Shown here piece by piece: positions 21,134 through 32,072 of a DNA stretch of 64,000 bases. The DNA is from Hemibagrus wyckioides (taxonomy: Eukaryota; Chordata; Actinopteri; Siluriformes; Bagridae): contig NC_080718.1 in assembly GCF_019097595.1 (NCBI RefSeq), positions 12,556,657 through 12,620,656 on the forward strand, written 5' to 3'. Numbering within the stretch: position 1 is the stretch's first letter; every line of letters starts with the position of its first letter. The position numbers were made by a program, and so were the translations under genes. Under the pieces are notes generated by a model, which searched no databases, was not told the origin of the DNA, and worked only from the letters and a program-made list of their open reading frames with translations.

Positions 21134-22377
21134 TACACTATATTGCCAAAAGTATTCACTCACCCATCCAAATAATCAGAATCAGGTGTTCCAATCACTT
21201 CCATGGCCACAGGTGTATAAAATCAAGCACCTAGGCATGCAGACTGTTTTTACAAACATTTGTGAGAGAATGGGTCGCTCTCAGGAGCTCAGTGAATTCC
21301 AGCGTGGAACTGTGATAGGATGCCACCTGTGCAACAAATCCAGTCGTGAAATTTCCTCGCTCCTAAATATTCCACAGTCAACTGTCAGCTGTCATATAAG
21401 AACGTGGAAGTGTTTGGGAACGACAGCAACTCAGCCACGAAGTGGTAGGCCACGTAAACTGACGGAGTGGGGTCAGCGGATGCTGAGGCGCATAGTGCGA
21501 AGAGGTCACCAACTTTCTGCAGAGTCAATCGCTACAGACCTCCAAACTTCATGTGGCCTTCAGATTAGCTCAGGAACAGTGCGCAGAGAGCTTCAAGGAA
21601 TGGGTTTCCATGGCCGAGCAGCTGCATCCAAGCCATACATCACCAAGTGCAATGCAAAGCGTCGGATGCAGTGGTGTAAAGCACGCCGCCACTGGACTCT
21701 AGAGCAGTGGAGACACGTTCTCTGGAGTGACGAATCGCGCTTCTCCATCTGGCAATCTGATGGACGAGTCTGGGTTTGGCGGTCGCCAGGAGAACGGTAC
21801 TTGTCTGTCTGCATTGTGCCAAGTGTAAAGTTTGGTGGAGGGGGGATTGTTTTTCAGGAGCTGGGCTTGGCCCCTTAGTTCCAGTGAAAGGAACTCTGAA
21901 TGCTTCAGCATACCAAGACATTTTGGACAATTCCATGCTCCCAACTTTGTGGGAACAGTTTGGAGCTGGCCCCTTCCTCTTCCAACATGACTGTGCACCA
22001 GTGCACAAAGCAAGGTCCATAAAGACATGGATGACAGAGTCTGGTGTGGATGAACTTGACTGGCCTGCACAGAGTCCTGACCTCAACCCGATAGAACACC
22101 TTTGGGATGAATTAGAGCGGAGACTGAGAGCCAGGCCTTCTCGTCCAACATCAGTGTGTGACCTCACAAGTGCGCTTCTGGAAGAATGGTCAAAAATTCC
22201 CATAAACACACTCCTAAACCTTGTGGACAGCCTTCCCAGAAGAGTTGAAGCTGTTATAGCTGCAAAGGGTGGACCGATGTCATATTGAACCCTATGGATT
22301 AGGAATGGGATGTCACTTTTGACTTGTTCATATGCAAGTCAAGGCAGGTGAGCGAATACTTTTGGCAATATAGTGTA
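21134..22377 (+). mobile_element. Tc1/mariner element, near full length, flanked by TA
   Basis: Both ends read TACACTATATTGCCAAAAG and continue as matching inverted repeats for about 31 bases with a single mismatch. TA dinucleotides at 21134-21135 and 22376-22377 fit the Tc1 target duplication. The body of about 1240 bases carries one transposase gene in the plus direction. TIR identity and the otherwise open frame suggest a fairly young insertion. The copy cannot supply its own transposase because of the deletion described in the gene entry, but its ends look complete and could still be mobilised in trans. Confidence 0.95.
21270..22288 (+). pseudogene. Tc1-family transposase, disrupted by one small deletion
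   Basis: A cut-and-paste DDE transposase that binds its element's ends. The ATG at 21270 gives the usual Tc1 start ([13 protein letters not shown]). An N-terminal helix-turn-helix lies around residues 25-46 and the GRPR hinge at residues 59-62. The first catalytic Asp is residue 154 (WSDESRF; codon 21729-21731). The second Asp (HDCAPVH, codon 21989-21991) and the Glu (PIEHLWDEL, codon 22094-22096) are 34 residues apart, as in Tc1. Around 21842-21855 the frame shifts: after a Gly run the plus-strand frame ends at 21878, while the rest of the protein continues in another frame to a stop at 22288. Family comparison suggests about 13 bases are missing, between a Gly-rich motif and CFSGAGLG. The first catalytic residue is thus separated from the other two. 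Confidence 0.93.
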
Positions 22378-22435
22378 CATGGATATTTGGTATAATAAGT
22401 AGATAGTGGTAGTACCTTACAAATAGATAGATAGA

Positions 22436-22540
22436 TATTTTATTTTTAGCACATTTAAAAATGGACATTGTCTCAAAGCACCTTTACAGATGAGTGATGG
22501 AGAGAGCTATAAATAAATATAGAAATATAAATGACAGACA
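22436..22540 (-). repeat. Family A tail fragment
   Basis: TTTTATTTTTAGCACATTTA, ATGGACATTGTCTCAAAGCA and CCTTTACAG are the antisense of the family A 3' end. A short GATA run (22423-22437) abuts its tail end. Confidence 0.7.
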
Positions 22541-23989
22541 ATTTTTTTGGATGTTTTTAAGTGCTAGTTTAATTTGAGCAAATCAGATAAGAAGGGTGAG
22601 GTTGGGGTTTTGATTGAGCTGGAGGTTCTAGGAGTTGGAGTTTCCAGAAAATCTTTGAAGACATGGCATTTCTAGTCGGTGACCTAGTGAACCAGTATCG
22701 ATGTATTCATTGAGAAAAACTTTAAAGCTCTTCTGTAAGTCGCTCTGGAAAAGGGAGTCTGCTATTCCATAAACCTAAATGGAAAGTTTTGTATCTTTCC
22801 ATCATTTTTTTTTTTCATATTTTTCAAGCCTTTGGACTTTATCTTCATACCATTTCTGAGATGTTTCCTTTGTTCAAATCTGTCCTTTTCCTTTACAGTA
22901 AATGCAAGCTTTCGATACTCGTTTTAAGTACTTCAGTGTTGACTCAGGGAGTATTCTCCGTGTCCATGTTTGCTGTGTGGGGGCAGAAAATGCTGTATAA
23001 ATGTTTAGATGGGCCGTTGTAGATCACGAGTGATAAAGCAAGCAAAAAACACTGACATCAGCAATTCACACAATGTTTACCTTAGACATGTATCTGTAGA
23101 CTTTAACTGACACTCTAACACATCACTCTGTCAACTCTCTAAAAAAAAGTTTCTTACTTCCTTGCCTGACTTCCAGCATACACACTAGTACCAATCACAT
23201 AGCTGTTAGCAAGACAGATGATTGGTTCAACCTTGCAAAAGGAGCAAGATTGCTCCAATAAAAAACTGTATTTTCATTTAAGTATTACTTTGACAACCAC
23301 AGAACTGGCCAAAGTTTTCTACAACTGTTCATTTCTTTCATTTTCACTATTCTGGTTATTCCTCGGTCCAAGCTGCGACAAGCACATAAATCACTCAGTT
23401 CAGTGGAGATTGAAGTTGGAGCAAAAAAAAAAAAGCCTGTGGAATAGTGAACAGGGAGGCGAGAGATTTCAAAAGAAGATACAGAAATATTGTCTGGTGC
23501 AATGAAGTATGCAGCACTTAGAGTCACACTCTGAGAACTTTAGATTGGCAAAGTAAGCCTGGAGAAGGAACATCTTGTGATTGAAGTTTTGTTTCTTTTT
23601 TTTTTTTTGGTCCTTCGCCAGCCTGTGTTTCTATCCAAGAAACGAAAAAGAAAAGTTGTCTAAACCTGGTAGACAGCAGAAAATGTGCGAATTGACAGGT
23701 ATTCCATAGCCTGCCAAAATCAGCTGTCTGAATCTTCTGTCATCACAAGATCTGCCTTAAATAATTCAGTGAGTGGATATTCGGTGACACTTTCTCTGAC
23801 ACGCTTGGAGTAAAGTCAGGTACTCTGATAAAAACTTTTTTTTTACACCGACATACAAGGAACTAATGCTGTTCCAAAATATCTGTGTTAACATGGCTAA
23901 CTTACAGACATCCTTCAAAGGGTAAGGGCAATCTTGGTAAGAAAAGATGAAGGGGATTTTATAACAAATAACCTCTAACAAGTTAACAC
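22541..23989. other. Gene-free unique sequence
   Basis: No gene recognised. T-rich and A-rich homopolymers occur at 22808-22815, 23427-23438 and 23600-23610. The plus-strand frame at 23218-23505 and its minus shadow have no recognisable motif. Confidence 0.4.
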
Positions 23990-24255
23990 TAGGCACAGCA
24001 GGTAGAGTTGGCACCTCACAGCACTAGGGTCCTTGCTTCGATCCTGAGCTCGGATTTCTGCCAGTGTGGAGTTTCACATGTTCTGTCTGTGTGTGTGTGC
24101 GTGGGTTTCCCCCAGGTTCTCCAGTTTCCTCCCGCCTCCTAAAAAGTCATAAGGTCACTTAGCTACTCTAAATTACTTCTAGGTGTGAATGAGGGTGCGA
24201 ATGTGTGTGTGTGTGTGTGTTTGGTGCAATGGTTGCCAACTAATTCAGGGTGTAT
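23990..24255 (+). mobile_element. V-SINE, 5' and central part, interrupted
   Basis: The tRNA-like head (GGCACCTCACAGCACTAGGG, CTTCGATCCTGAGCTC) and the central domain (GGAGTTTCACATGTTCTGTC, GGTTCTCCAGTTTCCTCCC) are clear, followed by CTAATTCAGGGTGTATT. The expected 3' part is missing here but reappears at about 24619-24690. Confidence 0.82.
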
Positions 24256-24618
24256 TATTACTCAGTCCCTCCAGGATTTTTTTGTGATTGATTTTCCTGC
24301 CGCTTTTTGTAAAAATAAAAATAAAAATAAATAAATACGACGTAATGTATATTTTTGTGCTTTTTTCACATAAAACTAATTGAAACTGCAAGCACTGGAT
24401 TCTTCTTTTAAGCTCCAACCAATAAAAACACATATCTTATTACTTCCTTCGACGCCCATGTATCAAAAAGGACGTCTGAATGTGTTGTGATGATGTCACT
24501 TGACATGTCTTGACCCAAATTTGCAGAAAATTTGTGTTCATTTTGAAAAAGTTCCTCTGAATATTGTGGATTTCACATTATTTTCGATGACATATTGGAG
24601 TGGCTGATTTTTATATTG
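24256..24618. mobile_element. Unidentified insertion that splits a V-SINE
   Basis: About 360 bases separate the two halves of one V-SINE. The insert starts near AGTCCCTCCAGGATTTTTTT and ends near GACATATTGGAG. It has an internal (AAAAT)n run and no coding capacity. I recall similar sequence as a fish repeat but cannot name it. Terminal inverted repeats are not obvious and the target duplication was not resolved. Confidence 0.5.
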
Positions 24619-24695
24619 CCAATGTTTCCAGGATAGGTTCCAGATCTGTCTTACCAGGATATTGCAAATGCTGATGATGAATGAATGAATAAATG
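24619..24695 (+). mobile_element. V-SINE 3' end, continuation of 23990-24255
   Basis: CCAATGTTTCCAGGATAGGT and TCCAGATCTG, then a TGATGAATGAATGAATAAATG tail, match the LINE-like end of V-SINEs and take up where the upstream half stops. Confidence 0.7.
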
Positions 24696-24769
24696 TATAA
24701 CACTATTATATAATCACTGTTTATAATGTTAATCAAAATACCCAGGAAAGTCTTCCATCTATCTGTCTG

Positions 24770-24935
24770 AATAAATGTCTATGTTGGTTTCATCTGGGTT
24801 GTCTGGTTTCTTCCTGGTTCTCTTTGGTGGATTGATGAATCTAAATTGTCTTAGGTGTGACTGTGTGTATGTACATGGGTAGTCGCTTTTTGTGCCCAGT
24901 ATTCCAGGAACAGTCCCCAGATCCAGTGCCTCGTC
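24770..24935 (+). mobile_element. V-SINE, degenerate copy
   Basis: GTCTGGTTTCTTCCTGGTTC, ATGAATCTAAATTGTCTTAG and GTGCCCAGTATTCCAGGAAC follow the order of the V-SINE central and 3' parts with heavy decay. The head is absent. Confidence 0.5.
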
Positions 24936-25961
24936 ACATTGTTGTCTTACTTACTCAAGTTCAAGGTCAAGTTAGCTGTGTACTGAGAGGAGGCAGGACT
25001 GGAAGTATGGTTCTTACCTCTGACTCATTACTATCATTTTTAACTGTTTGTGTGTCTTTGTGATTTCAGTTACTGTCATAACCAGAATATTCAGTATGTA
25101 GCTACCTTTCCAGATGTATTTCTTAGCAGGATGTGAGCAGAAACAGAACAAGACAGATAAAGCTGAGTACATGTGCATTTCAGCGTTTAAAACTAGTGAT
25201 CAGGTTTGAGAAACAGTGTGTCACCTCTTTAATAACTCCGTCATTGCAACAGTGACTTGCTTCAGCTAGTGTGCTGCACTTCAGGAGAGCTACCTGCGTC
25301 CTCAAAGGATTTTTTACATTTTTTGTTGGACACAGATGCAAGCATTCAGTAGTAAACACTGGCGGATGAAAGTGGCTCCACAGTTGCAGGATTAGTACCT
25401 ACTTTGCTTTGGTGATTCTGAAAACATCCACCTCCAAGCAGGAAAATATGACCCGTAATGTTACAATACAGTCAGTCTCACATAGCCAGACCAGAAGCAG
25501 AAGGTACAGCAGCTTTTATTGGCTGAGGACCACACAAGAGAGCATCTGACTGGCGTGAAGCAACCAATCACAGTTCATTTTGTTCAGCATCACATTTAGG
25601 GCCGTGAAAATGTAAAGTCGACGTCCGTACAAAAATAGACAGGAATGCAACCTTAGATAAATTAACTTTATTATTAAAGTTATAATTATTATAACGTTAA
25701 TAATTATTATAACAATTATTTGGAAAATCTAATATTTAGCTGATCCTCATAAGTGCTTATTGTCACAGTTGTAAACTCAATGGCTTCCTTCTTCCATGAG
25801 CGAAGTAGAGCATCGCAACGGATTTGTTTTTCCAGGCGGATAGTTAAAAAAGGTGAATTTAACCAATCAGAAGACGACTTCGAAACTCCTGAAGTGTCCA
25901 ATTTTGTGTGCCATAAAGATCAGATGTTCAGTCAACGGTTCATGTATGACTCCACTTTCAG
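24936..25961. other. Gene-free unique sequence
   Basis: No gene recognised. The 25440-25630 part is GC-balanced, with CAATCACAG and CCAATCA motifs. An AT-rich palindromic patch with repeated TTATAA/AATTATTAT words lies at 25665-25720. Confidence 0.35.
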
Positions 25962-26127
25962 TTGGCAGATGTTTTTATCCAAAGCAATGTACAGTTTAAC
26001 AATCCTTTATACAGTTTAGTGGATTAGGGTTCTTGCTTAAAGGTGTAACAGTGGCTCTGTGGCTGTTTCCAGGATTTAAAATAATAACCTTCTGATTATT
26101 AGCTTTAACAACTGAACTACCACTGCC
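25962..26127 (-). mobile_element. tRNA-derived SINE with GCTCTGGATAAG-type tail
   Basis: In antisense it has the tRNA-like head (GGCAGTGGTAGTTCAGTTGT), a degraded CAAGAACCCTAATCCAC block, and the tail TTGGATAAAAACATCTGCCA. This tail is shared with LINE partners in many teleost SINEs. It is strongly diverged. Confidence 0.65.
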
Positions 26128-27681
26128 AATATTTAGAATAATACTTAATACATGCATTTTGCATACAGATGGCGAGAAACAAGAACACATAAAGGAGTAC
26201 AAACATAGATGCAAGAATCCAATAAACAAAGATTTATGGGGAAAAAAATAAAATAACAATGTCCAAAATGTAGAGAAATGAAGGCCTGGAGGATGTGAGT
26301 AATACCTTGACATCCACCATATTGCTTAGGAAGAGGGCATGATATGATCAGTGGAACTGAAATGTGATTTGTGTTTCATATATAGGCTTTGAAAACAGAG
26401 AAATGTGCAAAACACACATGAAACTGAATGCCGTGGCTGCTAACTTAAGGCTAAGACCCAGTGACTGGCCTTCACTTTCATTTGAAAATGGTGGTATTAT
26501 TCAAACCAGCAGATTTATCATTAAAAAACTGACTATCAGTGTCAAAATTAAATGAACTATTTTCTGCTTGACTTGCTAGCATAAATCTTTAATTAGCTAA
26601 AAGTTTGTTTGATCATCTGAATCTTGAAACAAGTGATACACTAGCTATGAAATGTTGGTTTGTTGTGGTTTTAGCCCCAGTTGAGAATTTCAGCAATATT
26701 ATTGTGTTGAGGTGTAAATTATCCTACATATAAATTAGAAAACTGTAGATATAAGACCAAAATGTTGACCAAAAAACAAACAAACAAAACAAAACACATT
26801 CAATTTGTCGTTATCCAGATGAAGCATAAAAGTAACTTACAAGCTGGCTGACAAACATTAGCTTTGCTAACTAGCTAACTGTAGCTTGCTAGTTAAACCA
26901 TTCAATATCTATAATCTTTTAAATTCATCTCAATTTCACTCTGAATTTTAATTGTTTTTCATTCACCGTAAAACAATGAAAATACATATGTTTAAATTTT
27001 AGAAAATGTTTGTTTGCAATCACATGAATGAGGTGAATGAATTCAGGTTTGAATTTTTATCATGCTAACTCCTTTTTTATTTTTCAGTGAAAAAGACAGC
27101 TCGTGTCTGTACTATAGAATTTGCTGAAAAACACTGAGTGTGTATCAGGAAATCTTCTCACTTAACATTATGCTGCATCAACCCATCCTGGGATATCATC
27201 ATTTTTTAGGACACTCAAGAGTATTTCAATACGAGGATTTTAAGTACTATTTCTGTGGAGTGGCTATAAGAACAGTGGACCAGTGGGAAGCTGTAAACAA
27301 AACTAACCTTGATGATCAAGCTCTATTAGGATGCAGACGCAGGGCTATGCTAATTTTACCCTATATCCTATACACGTGAAACAAGAGCATCACGCTTCAT
27401 TAAGAAAGGCCATGCATTATTCAGATAACACACGACTGGAGGAAAGACTTCAGGCCAATTAAAGAATCCAGCGCTGGAATTTTCCAGAGCCTGCACTTTT
27501 CTGTCAAAGAAACAAGCATGCACAGACCCAGTCATGCCATTCATTTTTAAACACACACATATTTTTTGTGTTATTATTAATGTGCGATATAGTGTGCAGA
27601 AAGCAAAGGCCAAAAGAAAAAATAGAAGGAAAGAAAGAAAGTAAGCTGCTGATGAGAAAATGATGCAGACTAAAAAAGAGG

Positions 27682-27683
<2 letters not shown>
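26128..27683. other. Gene-free AT-rich sequence
   Basis: No gene recognised. The plus frame at 27140-27379 and the minus frame at 27368-27613 have no known motif. Confidence 0.4.

Positions 27684-27733
<50 letters not shown>
27681..27733. repeat. (GA)n microsatellite
   Basis: About 25 uninterrupted GA units, capable of forming H-DNA. Confidence 0.97.
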
Positions 27734-27739
<6 letters not shown>

Positions 27740-28012
27740 TGGAAAGCATTAAAATGTTAATTGTGTAGGTATCCCCAGGGCAAAATGGTTGACCTATTTC
27801 TGCCATAATGCTGCCATTAATGCCATAGTTCAGCTTTCTGCTGCTCTCTGACTGTGTTCTCAATGCGACACTCAGATAAAAGTAATATAAAAATATACTG
27901 ATTCTAATGAAAACATTCAATTCATTTGTAATATTTTACTGTAGTCCTTATATTGGCTGATGATAAATATTGCTGCAAAATATTAGAATATATGAACATT
28001 GATTAAATATCA

Positions 28013-28140
28013 GTGTGTATGTGTGTGTGTGTGTGAGAGAGAGAGAGATTAGTGTGTATTTGCATGCCTGTGTGTGTGTGTGTGCGCACGCATGTGTGTG
28101 TGTATGTATGCATGAAAATGTGCGTGTGTGCGTGTGTGTG
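28013..28140. repeat. Interrupted (TG)n tract
   Basis: Several TG runs separated by GA, TGCATG and GCGCACGC interruptions. It generates long but meaningless open frames on both strands. Confidence 0.9.
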
Positions 28141-28226
28141 GCCAAACAGCAATACACCATGCTGATTGCTCAGCTGACTGAGCACAACCCTGCCTGACTC
28201 CATTAGAAGTGACTATCTCCTTAAAT

Positions 28227-28228
<2 letters not shown>

Positions 28229-28263
<35 letters not shown>
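28229..28263. repeat. (CT)n microsatellite
   Basis: About 17 CT units, followed by CCCCC. Confidence 0.95.
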
Positions 28264-28264
<1 letters not shown>

Positions 28265-28859
28265 CCACCATTTCTCTCTTTGTTCTGTGTGATTAAAAGA
28301 GAATCTGCAGTTATTGTTCATTTAGCCTCCATAATGTAGAATCATAACCCTGTAACCCTGCAAAGGGACAATACACCACAAACATTCTCTGTTCTGAACA
28401 ATATCTGAAAAGCTTTATAACGATAAAAAAAACATTCATGTTTTCAAATCTACACAGTTTGCTGCTGTAAATTATGTATTTCATGATCCACCCACTGAAT
28501 ATATGGTCTATTGCGCTCAGCTGTATTATATAATTAAATTAAGAATAGGCATTATTTTAGACACAAGCATAATTTGAGATAAAATTTAATTTACTTCTGA
28601 TGTGTACTATGTATGTCTGTTTTAAAATACTATAAAACCATTTATTCCAGTTGTTACATATCAAAATTCTTGATATTGATATTGATATAAAGAATTAATT
28701 AACATAAAAGAAAATCTTCTACCAAAGCACATCATGAAAAATGGCCACATTGTCTATTAGTATAAAAGGCAAACAGTGAGCCTTCTGTTATTTCCTCTCA
28801 GAGTTCTTCAGCACGCCTGCGTGCTCCAGTGGCTCTGTGCTATTCTGTAAGATGCTAAC
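28264..28859. other. Gene-free AT-rich sequence
   Basis: Nothing recognised. Strongly AT-rich with ATTGATATTGAT-type short repeats near 28672-28688. Confidence 0.4.
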
Positions 28860-28939
28860 AGCAGGAAACAATGCAGGCCAGAGACAGGAACTGTAGGGTT
28901 CGGGCCGGAGCTAGGCCGCTGGCCGTGCAGTCACATGAC

Positions 28940-29068
28940 CTGCGTTGGGGCGATGGTGGCCAAGAGGCCCAGCTGGTGAGGGGTGATGAAGTAACTGTAG
29001 AGGAAGTGCGGGCCCGAATGTGGCAACAGCCCTCTGTCTTCAACTGTTACCGACAACAGCAAGTCATC
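28940..29068 (-). other. Possible exon in a GC-rich block (weak)
   Basis: On the minus strand a 43-codon frame of 129 bases lies between an acceptor-like GACAG and a CAG|GTCATG donor-like site. It is open in phase 0 at both edges and contains a run YSYFITPHQLGLL-like in character, with GC-ending codons typical of fish exons. The plus strand is also open here (28871-29116), so direction is uncertain. The acceptor lacks a good pyrimidine tract. I recognise no protein family. Confidence 0.15.
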
Positions 29069-29368
29069 CTGTCACAAGATTTACCACAACTGTGGCATTT
29101 CCGCTGCCTGCCATGACTCGGGGGCCTGGTGGGGGATCTGATTCAGATCTGAGCACAGTGGGTGTAGGATTTGTGCTAAGAGCTTGAGTTCAAGCCTTGG
29201 GGAGTATGCAATGGTTTTCAGGAGAAAAATAAAGACAGCTCTTTGTTAAATGTCTCAGTGGCTTAACCACAAACATATATATATATAAAAAAATACAGAA
29301 TGTAAAAAAGGAACATTCATGAGCATTAATTCAGAGCATCGGAGCTTAATTTAGTTTTTTATTCTTTC

Positions 29369-29655
29369 TGGTCAATGTACCAGTAGATCTGGAGCATATC
29401 CTAGCACGAGGCAGGAATACATCCTGTATGGGATCATAGCACTTTTTCACACACTCATTCACTCCAAGTGCCAATTTACTGCAACCAGTCCATCTCCTTG
29501 CTTGTTTAATGGAGGTAGGATAAACTGGAGAACCTGAAGGAAACCCACATGGACACTTGGAGAACATGCAAACCCCAGAACAGACAGTAACCCAAGCTCA
29601 GGATCGAACCGGGTGCTCTGGAGCTGTGACACATACGCCAACAAGCCACCATTGT
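29369..29655 (-). mobile_element. V-SINE, degraded but long
   Basis: Antisense copy. The 3' part (GGAGCATATCCTAGCACGAG, ATACATCCTG) comes first, then the central domain (GGAGAACATGCAAACCCC). The tRNA-like head closes it with GGATCGAACCGGGTGCTCTG and GAGCTGTGACAC. Confidence 0.8.
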
Positions 29656-30314
29656 TATTTGAGATTTTTTATACAAATGTTACAGAAATGTTTGCAAACA
29701 CTCATCACAGTCATATACAAATCACTGCATTTAACACTCCTTTTATATAAAGTGGATTTCATGATAATGAAGAATAATGAAGTTCAATAAACAGACAAAC
29801 AATAGATTATGATATTTTCTCTCTTCCTTCTTCCTTTTTTATAGACCTATGCACATTGAGTATACATTTCCTGAATTTCTGAATTTTCATTATATATAAA
29901 AGATCTACTATATACACTATCTACATTCCATGCATCACTAGTTCTCATAAGCTACCACTGAAATGACTCTTGTACCATTACAAATGGCTCTGCTCTCAGC
30001 TTCTTGGTAATAGGGTTCACATATGCTCTCATCTCATCTGAGAATCTGTCACCACTCTGCCTATGTCTTCTGCCCTGATTTGCCCAGCTGGGTTCTGCTC
30101 TAGCAGATCTCATTACAGGCACAGGACCAATCGTGCTCTCGTTCCCCAGAGACAGCCAGTACATAGGCAGGCACCCCACTTCATGGCCCCTGGGGTCATG
30201 ACCTAAGACAGGCCCAAGCTTTGACAGCCATGTCATCAGGTGTGCATCTGCACCCGTTAATGGGCCTGATGCAGGAGATCCGAGCCTACGTGCAAAACAA
30301 ACGAGGAGGCTCAC
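29656..30314. other. Gene-free sequence with a GC-rich patch
   Basis: AT-rich to about 29980, then a GC-balanced patch to 30314 that continues into the next entry. A minus-strand frame of 170 codons (29952-30464) spans this patch. It has no recognisable domain and crosses the better-supported splice sites at 30315 and 30444, so it is not taken as a gene. Confidence 0.35.
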
Positions 30315-30444
30315 CTGGTGCTGAGCAATAGCGTTGATTGGGTGTGTGGGACTCGGGGAGAGGCTGTGCCCGGGGCGTACGCACTCTGAGCAGGCAATAC
30401 CAAGCAGCTGCGCCCTCCAGAGACCCCTGCCCTTTCCAGGAGTC
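30315..30444 (-). other. Possible exon with good splice signals (minus strand)
   Basis: On the minus strand this 130-base block follows an acceptor with a pyrimidine-rich lead (GGCGTTTCTGCTCAGCAG) and ends in a consensus donor (CACCAG|GTGAGCC). All three frames are open across it, so the frame is undecided. In one of them it ends in phase 0, which would join in phase to the block at 28940-29068. It is GC-rich against AT-rich flanks. No family recognised. Confidence 0.22.
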
Positions 30445-30679
30445 CTGCTGAGCAGAAACGCCAAGATGATCTGGATACATATTCAGTGAAAACTACATGA
30501 AGTGTCTCAAGAGCCAGGAACAATCAGCCAAAATCAAGAGGTTGCTTGGACTACAGATGTAATCCAAATTTTCTTCTAGCGCTACTGGGAGCAAAGATTT
30601 CAATGTTATTGTCTTTATAATATTGTTTTCTTGTCCAGGCACTCCACACCAAAAATTCAGTCCTCACTTAAGTAGGATT

Positions 30680-30950
30680 ATGAGACCCGTGGCAGAACTG
30701 AGACACCCTGCTCTCACACAGGGACTCAGTGAGTGCGCTGGCTTTTGTTCCAAGAGAGCTTCTAATTACCTCAGCTAATTGAGCTGTTAATTGAACTGTT
30801 GTCTTAATTAAACATCTCCCGATGCTTCTTTGCTCCCAGTGCCTTGCTATTGGAGACGAGTGGCCGTAGCTACACATGCCGCACATGAAGAAAAAGCCAA
30901 ACTGCTCTGGTCAGCTAATCTGTCTCGGCTTTATTATTATTATTATTTTG
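30680..30950. promoter_or_regulatory. Possible enhancer with clustered homeodomain cores
   Basis: Between about 30760 and 30815 lie four TAATTA/TAATTG-type cores (CTAATTACC, GCTAATTGAG, GTTAATTGAAC, CTTAATTAAAC) in unique, GC-balanced sequence. Dense cores of this kind are typical of developmental enhancers. A (TTA)n run follows at 30929-30948. Function is inference. Confidence 0.35.
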
Positions 30951-32031
30951 CCGATGGAGACAGTCATTAAGGATTAGTCTATTATCAGCATCGGATATAA
31001 ATCCAGAAACGAATAAGCTAATATTGCTTAAGGAAAGTGATGTCATTTTTAAACAAGGTCAGACTGATACCTTTATAAAACATGGTCGAGTTGTAACTCC
31101 TAGCTTCTTGTTCACTTAGCCATTGCAAGGCATATTAACCAGTAACTACTACAGATTATTCAGTAACCACAACAAAACTAATAGGAATGTCTGTAGGTAT
31201 GAGAGGAAGGAATATTAGTCGAGAAATATTTTGTTAGCAAAATGTGTTAAAGCCAGTAGTACTGAGCTTCTGGTTGCTAATCTTGTCCTGGTAACTGTTT
31301 AAGCAGTAACACATCACAGCCATCACATCACACATGCACAGAACACAGTTCCTTGCCCTGCAGACCTGACGAAAGCCAAACACCTGCAACCACAACATCT
31401 CTCCCCGGCTTTCTCTGCTTTTCCTCTCCTCCCCTCTCCCACGGGGCCTTGTAGGGGGAGAGGCTGAGCAGCACCAGCTAGCTCTCAGCTGGGTGTCTGA
31501 CTCAGACACACTTCCTGCGCAAGGCCAGCAGTGAGAAGAAGATGAGGTGGGACAAAGCCGCCAGCGCAGATGATGCTAACTTTATCATCCGCTTACAGCC
31601 TGATGGCAGATGGTGGACTTGCGACACACACATACACATACACACACTGTGCTTTCCCAAGAGTTTCAGCCTCAGGTCCACGTGAAAGGGAAGCTTTGTC
31701 ACAGGACTCCAGATGTCAACAAGGGCCGGATGAAGTAAAAGCGTCGCATGAGAGGGTGAGAGAAAGAGAGGAGGAGTGAGAGAAACTTCATCCACTTAAC
31801 ATTTCACTTCTGAGAATCATTGACTTTTGTGCAGAAATCCTTAACCAGGGTTAATCTGCTTAGATAGGGTTGTGTAAAAACTGCTGCCGCAACACAGCAG
31901 ATTGGATCTGTGATTGAAATCCTAAACCTAGGTCTACATGGATATTTTGTCACAATGAAGATATAGCAAAGAAGAATAGAACTAAAGGGAGAAAATAAAC
32001 ATACAAAGAGAGATAGAGAGTCAGAGAGACA

Positions 32032-32033
<2 letters not shown>
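30951..32033. other. Gene-free unique sequence
   Basis: GC-richer patches at 31340-31480 and 31500-31790 carry overlapping frames on both strands but no recognised protein. A short (CA)n lies at 31627-31645. Confidence 0.35.

Positions 32034-32070
<37 letters not shown>
32033..32070. repeat. (GA)n microsatellite
   Basis: About 18 GA units. Confidence 0.95.

Positions 32071-32072
<2 letters not shown>

Noticed and set aside
21593..22209. Minus-strand frames of up to 189 codons
   Set aside because: Shadows of the Tc1 transposase on the plus strand, which has clear domain and catalytic motifs.
27948..28321. Several overlapping frames on both strands
   Set aside because: Readings of the interrupted TG tract and adjoining CT microsatellite.
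29952..30464. 170-codon minus-strand frame
   Set aside because: No domain is visible and it runs through a consensus splice donor; a short exon inside it is a better, still weak, reading.
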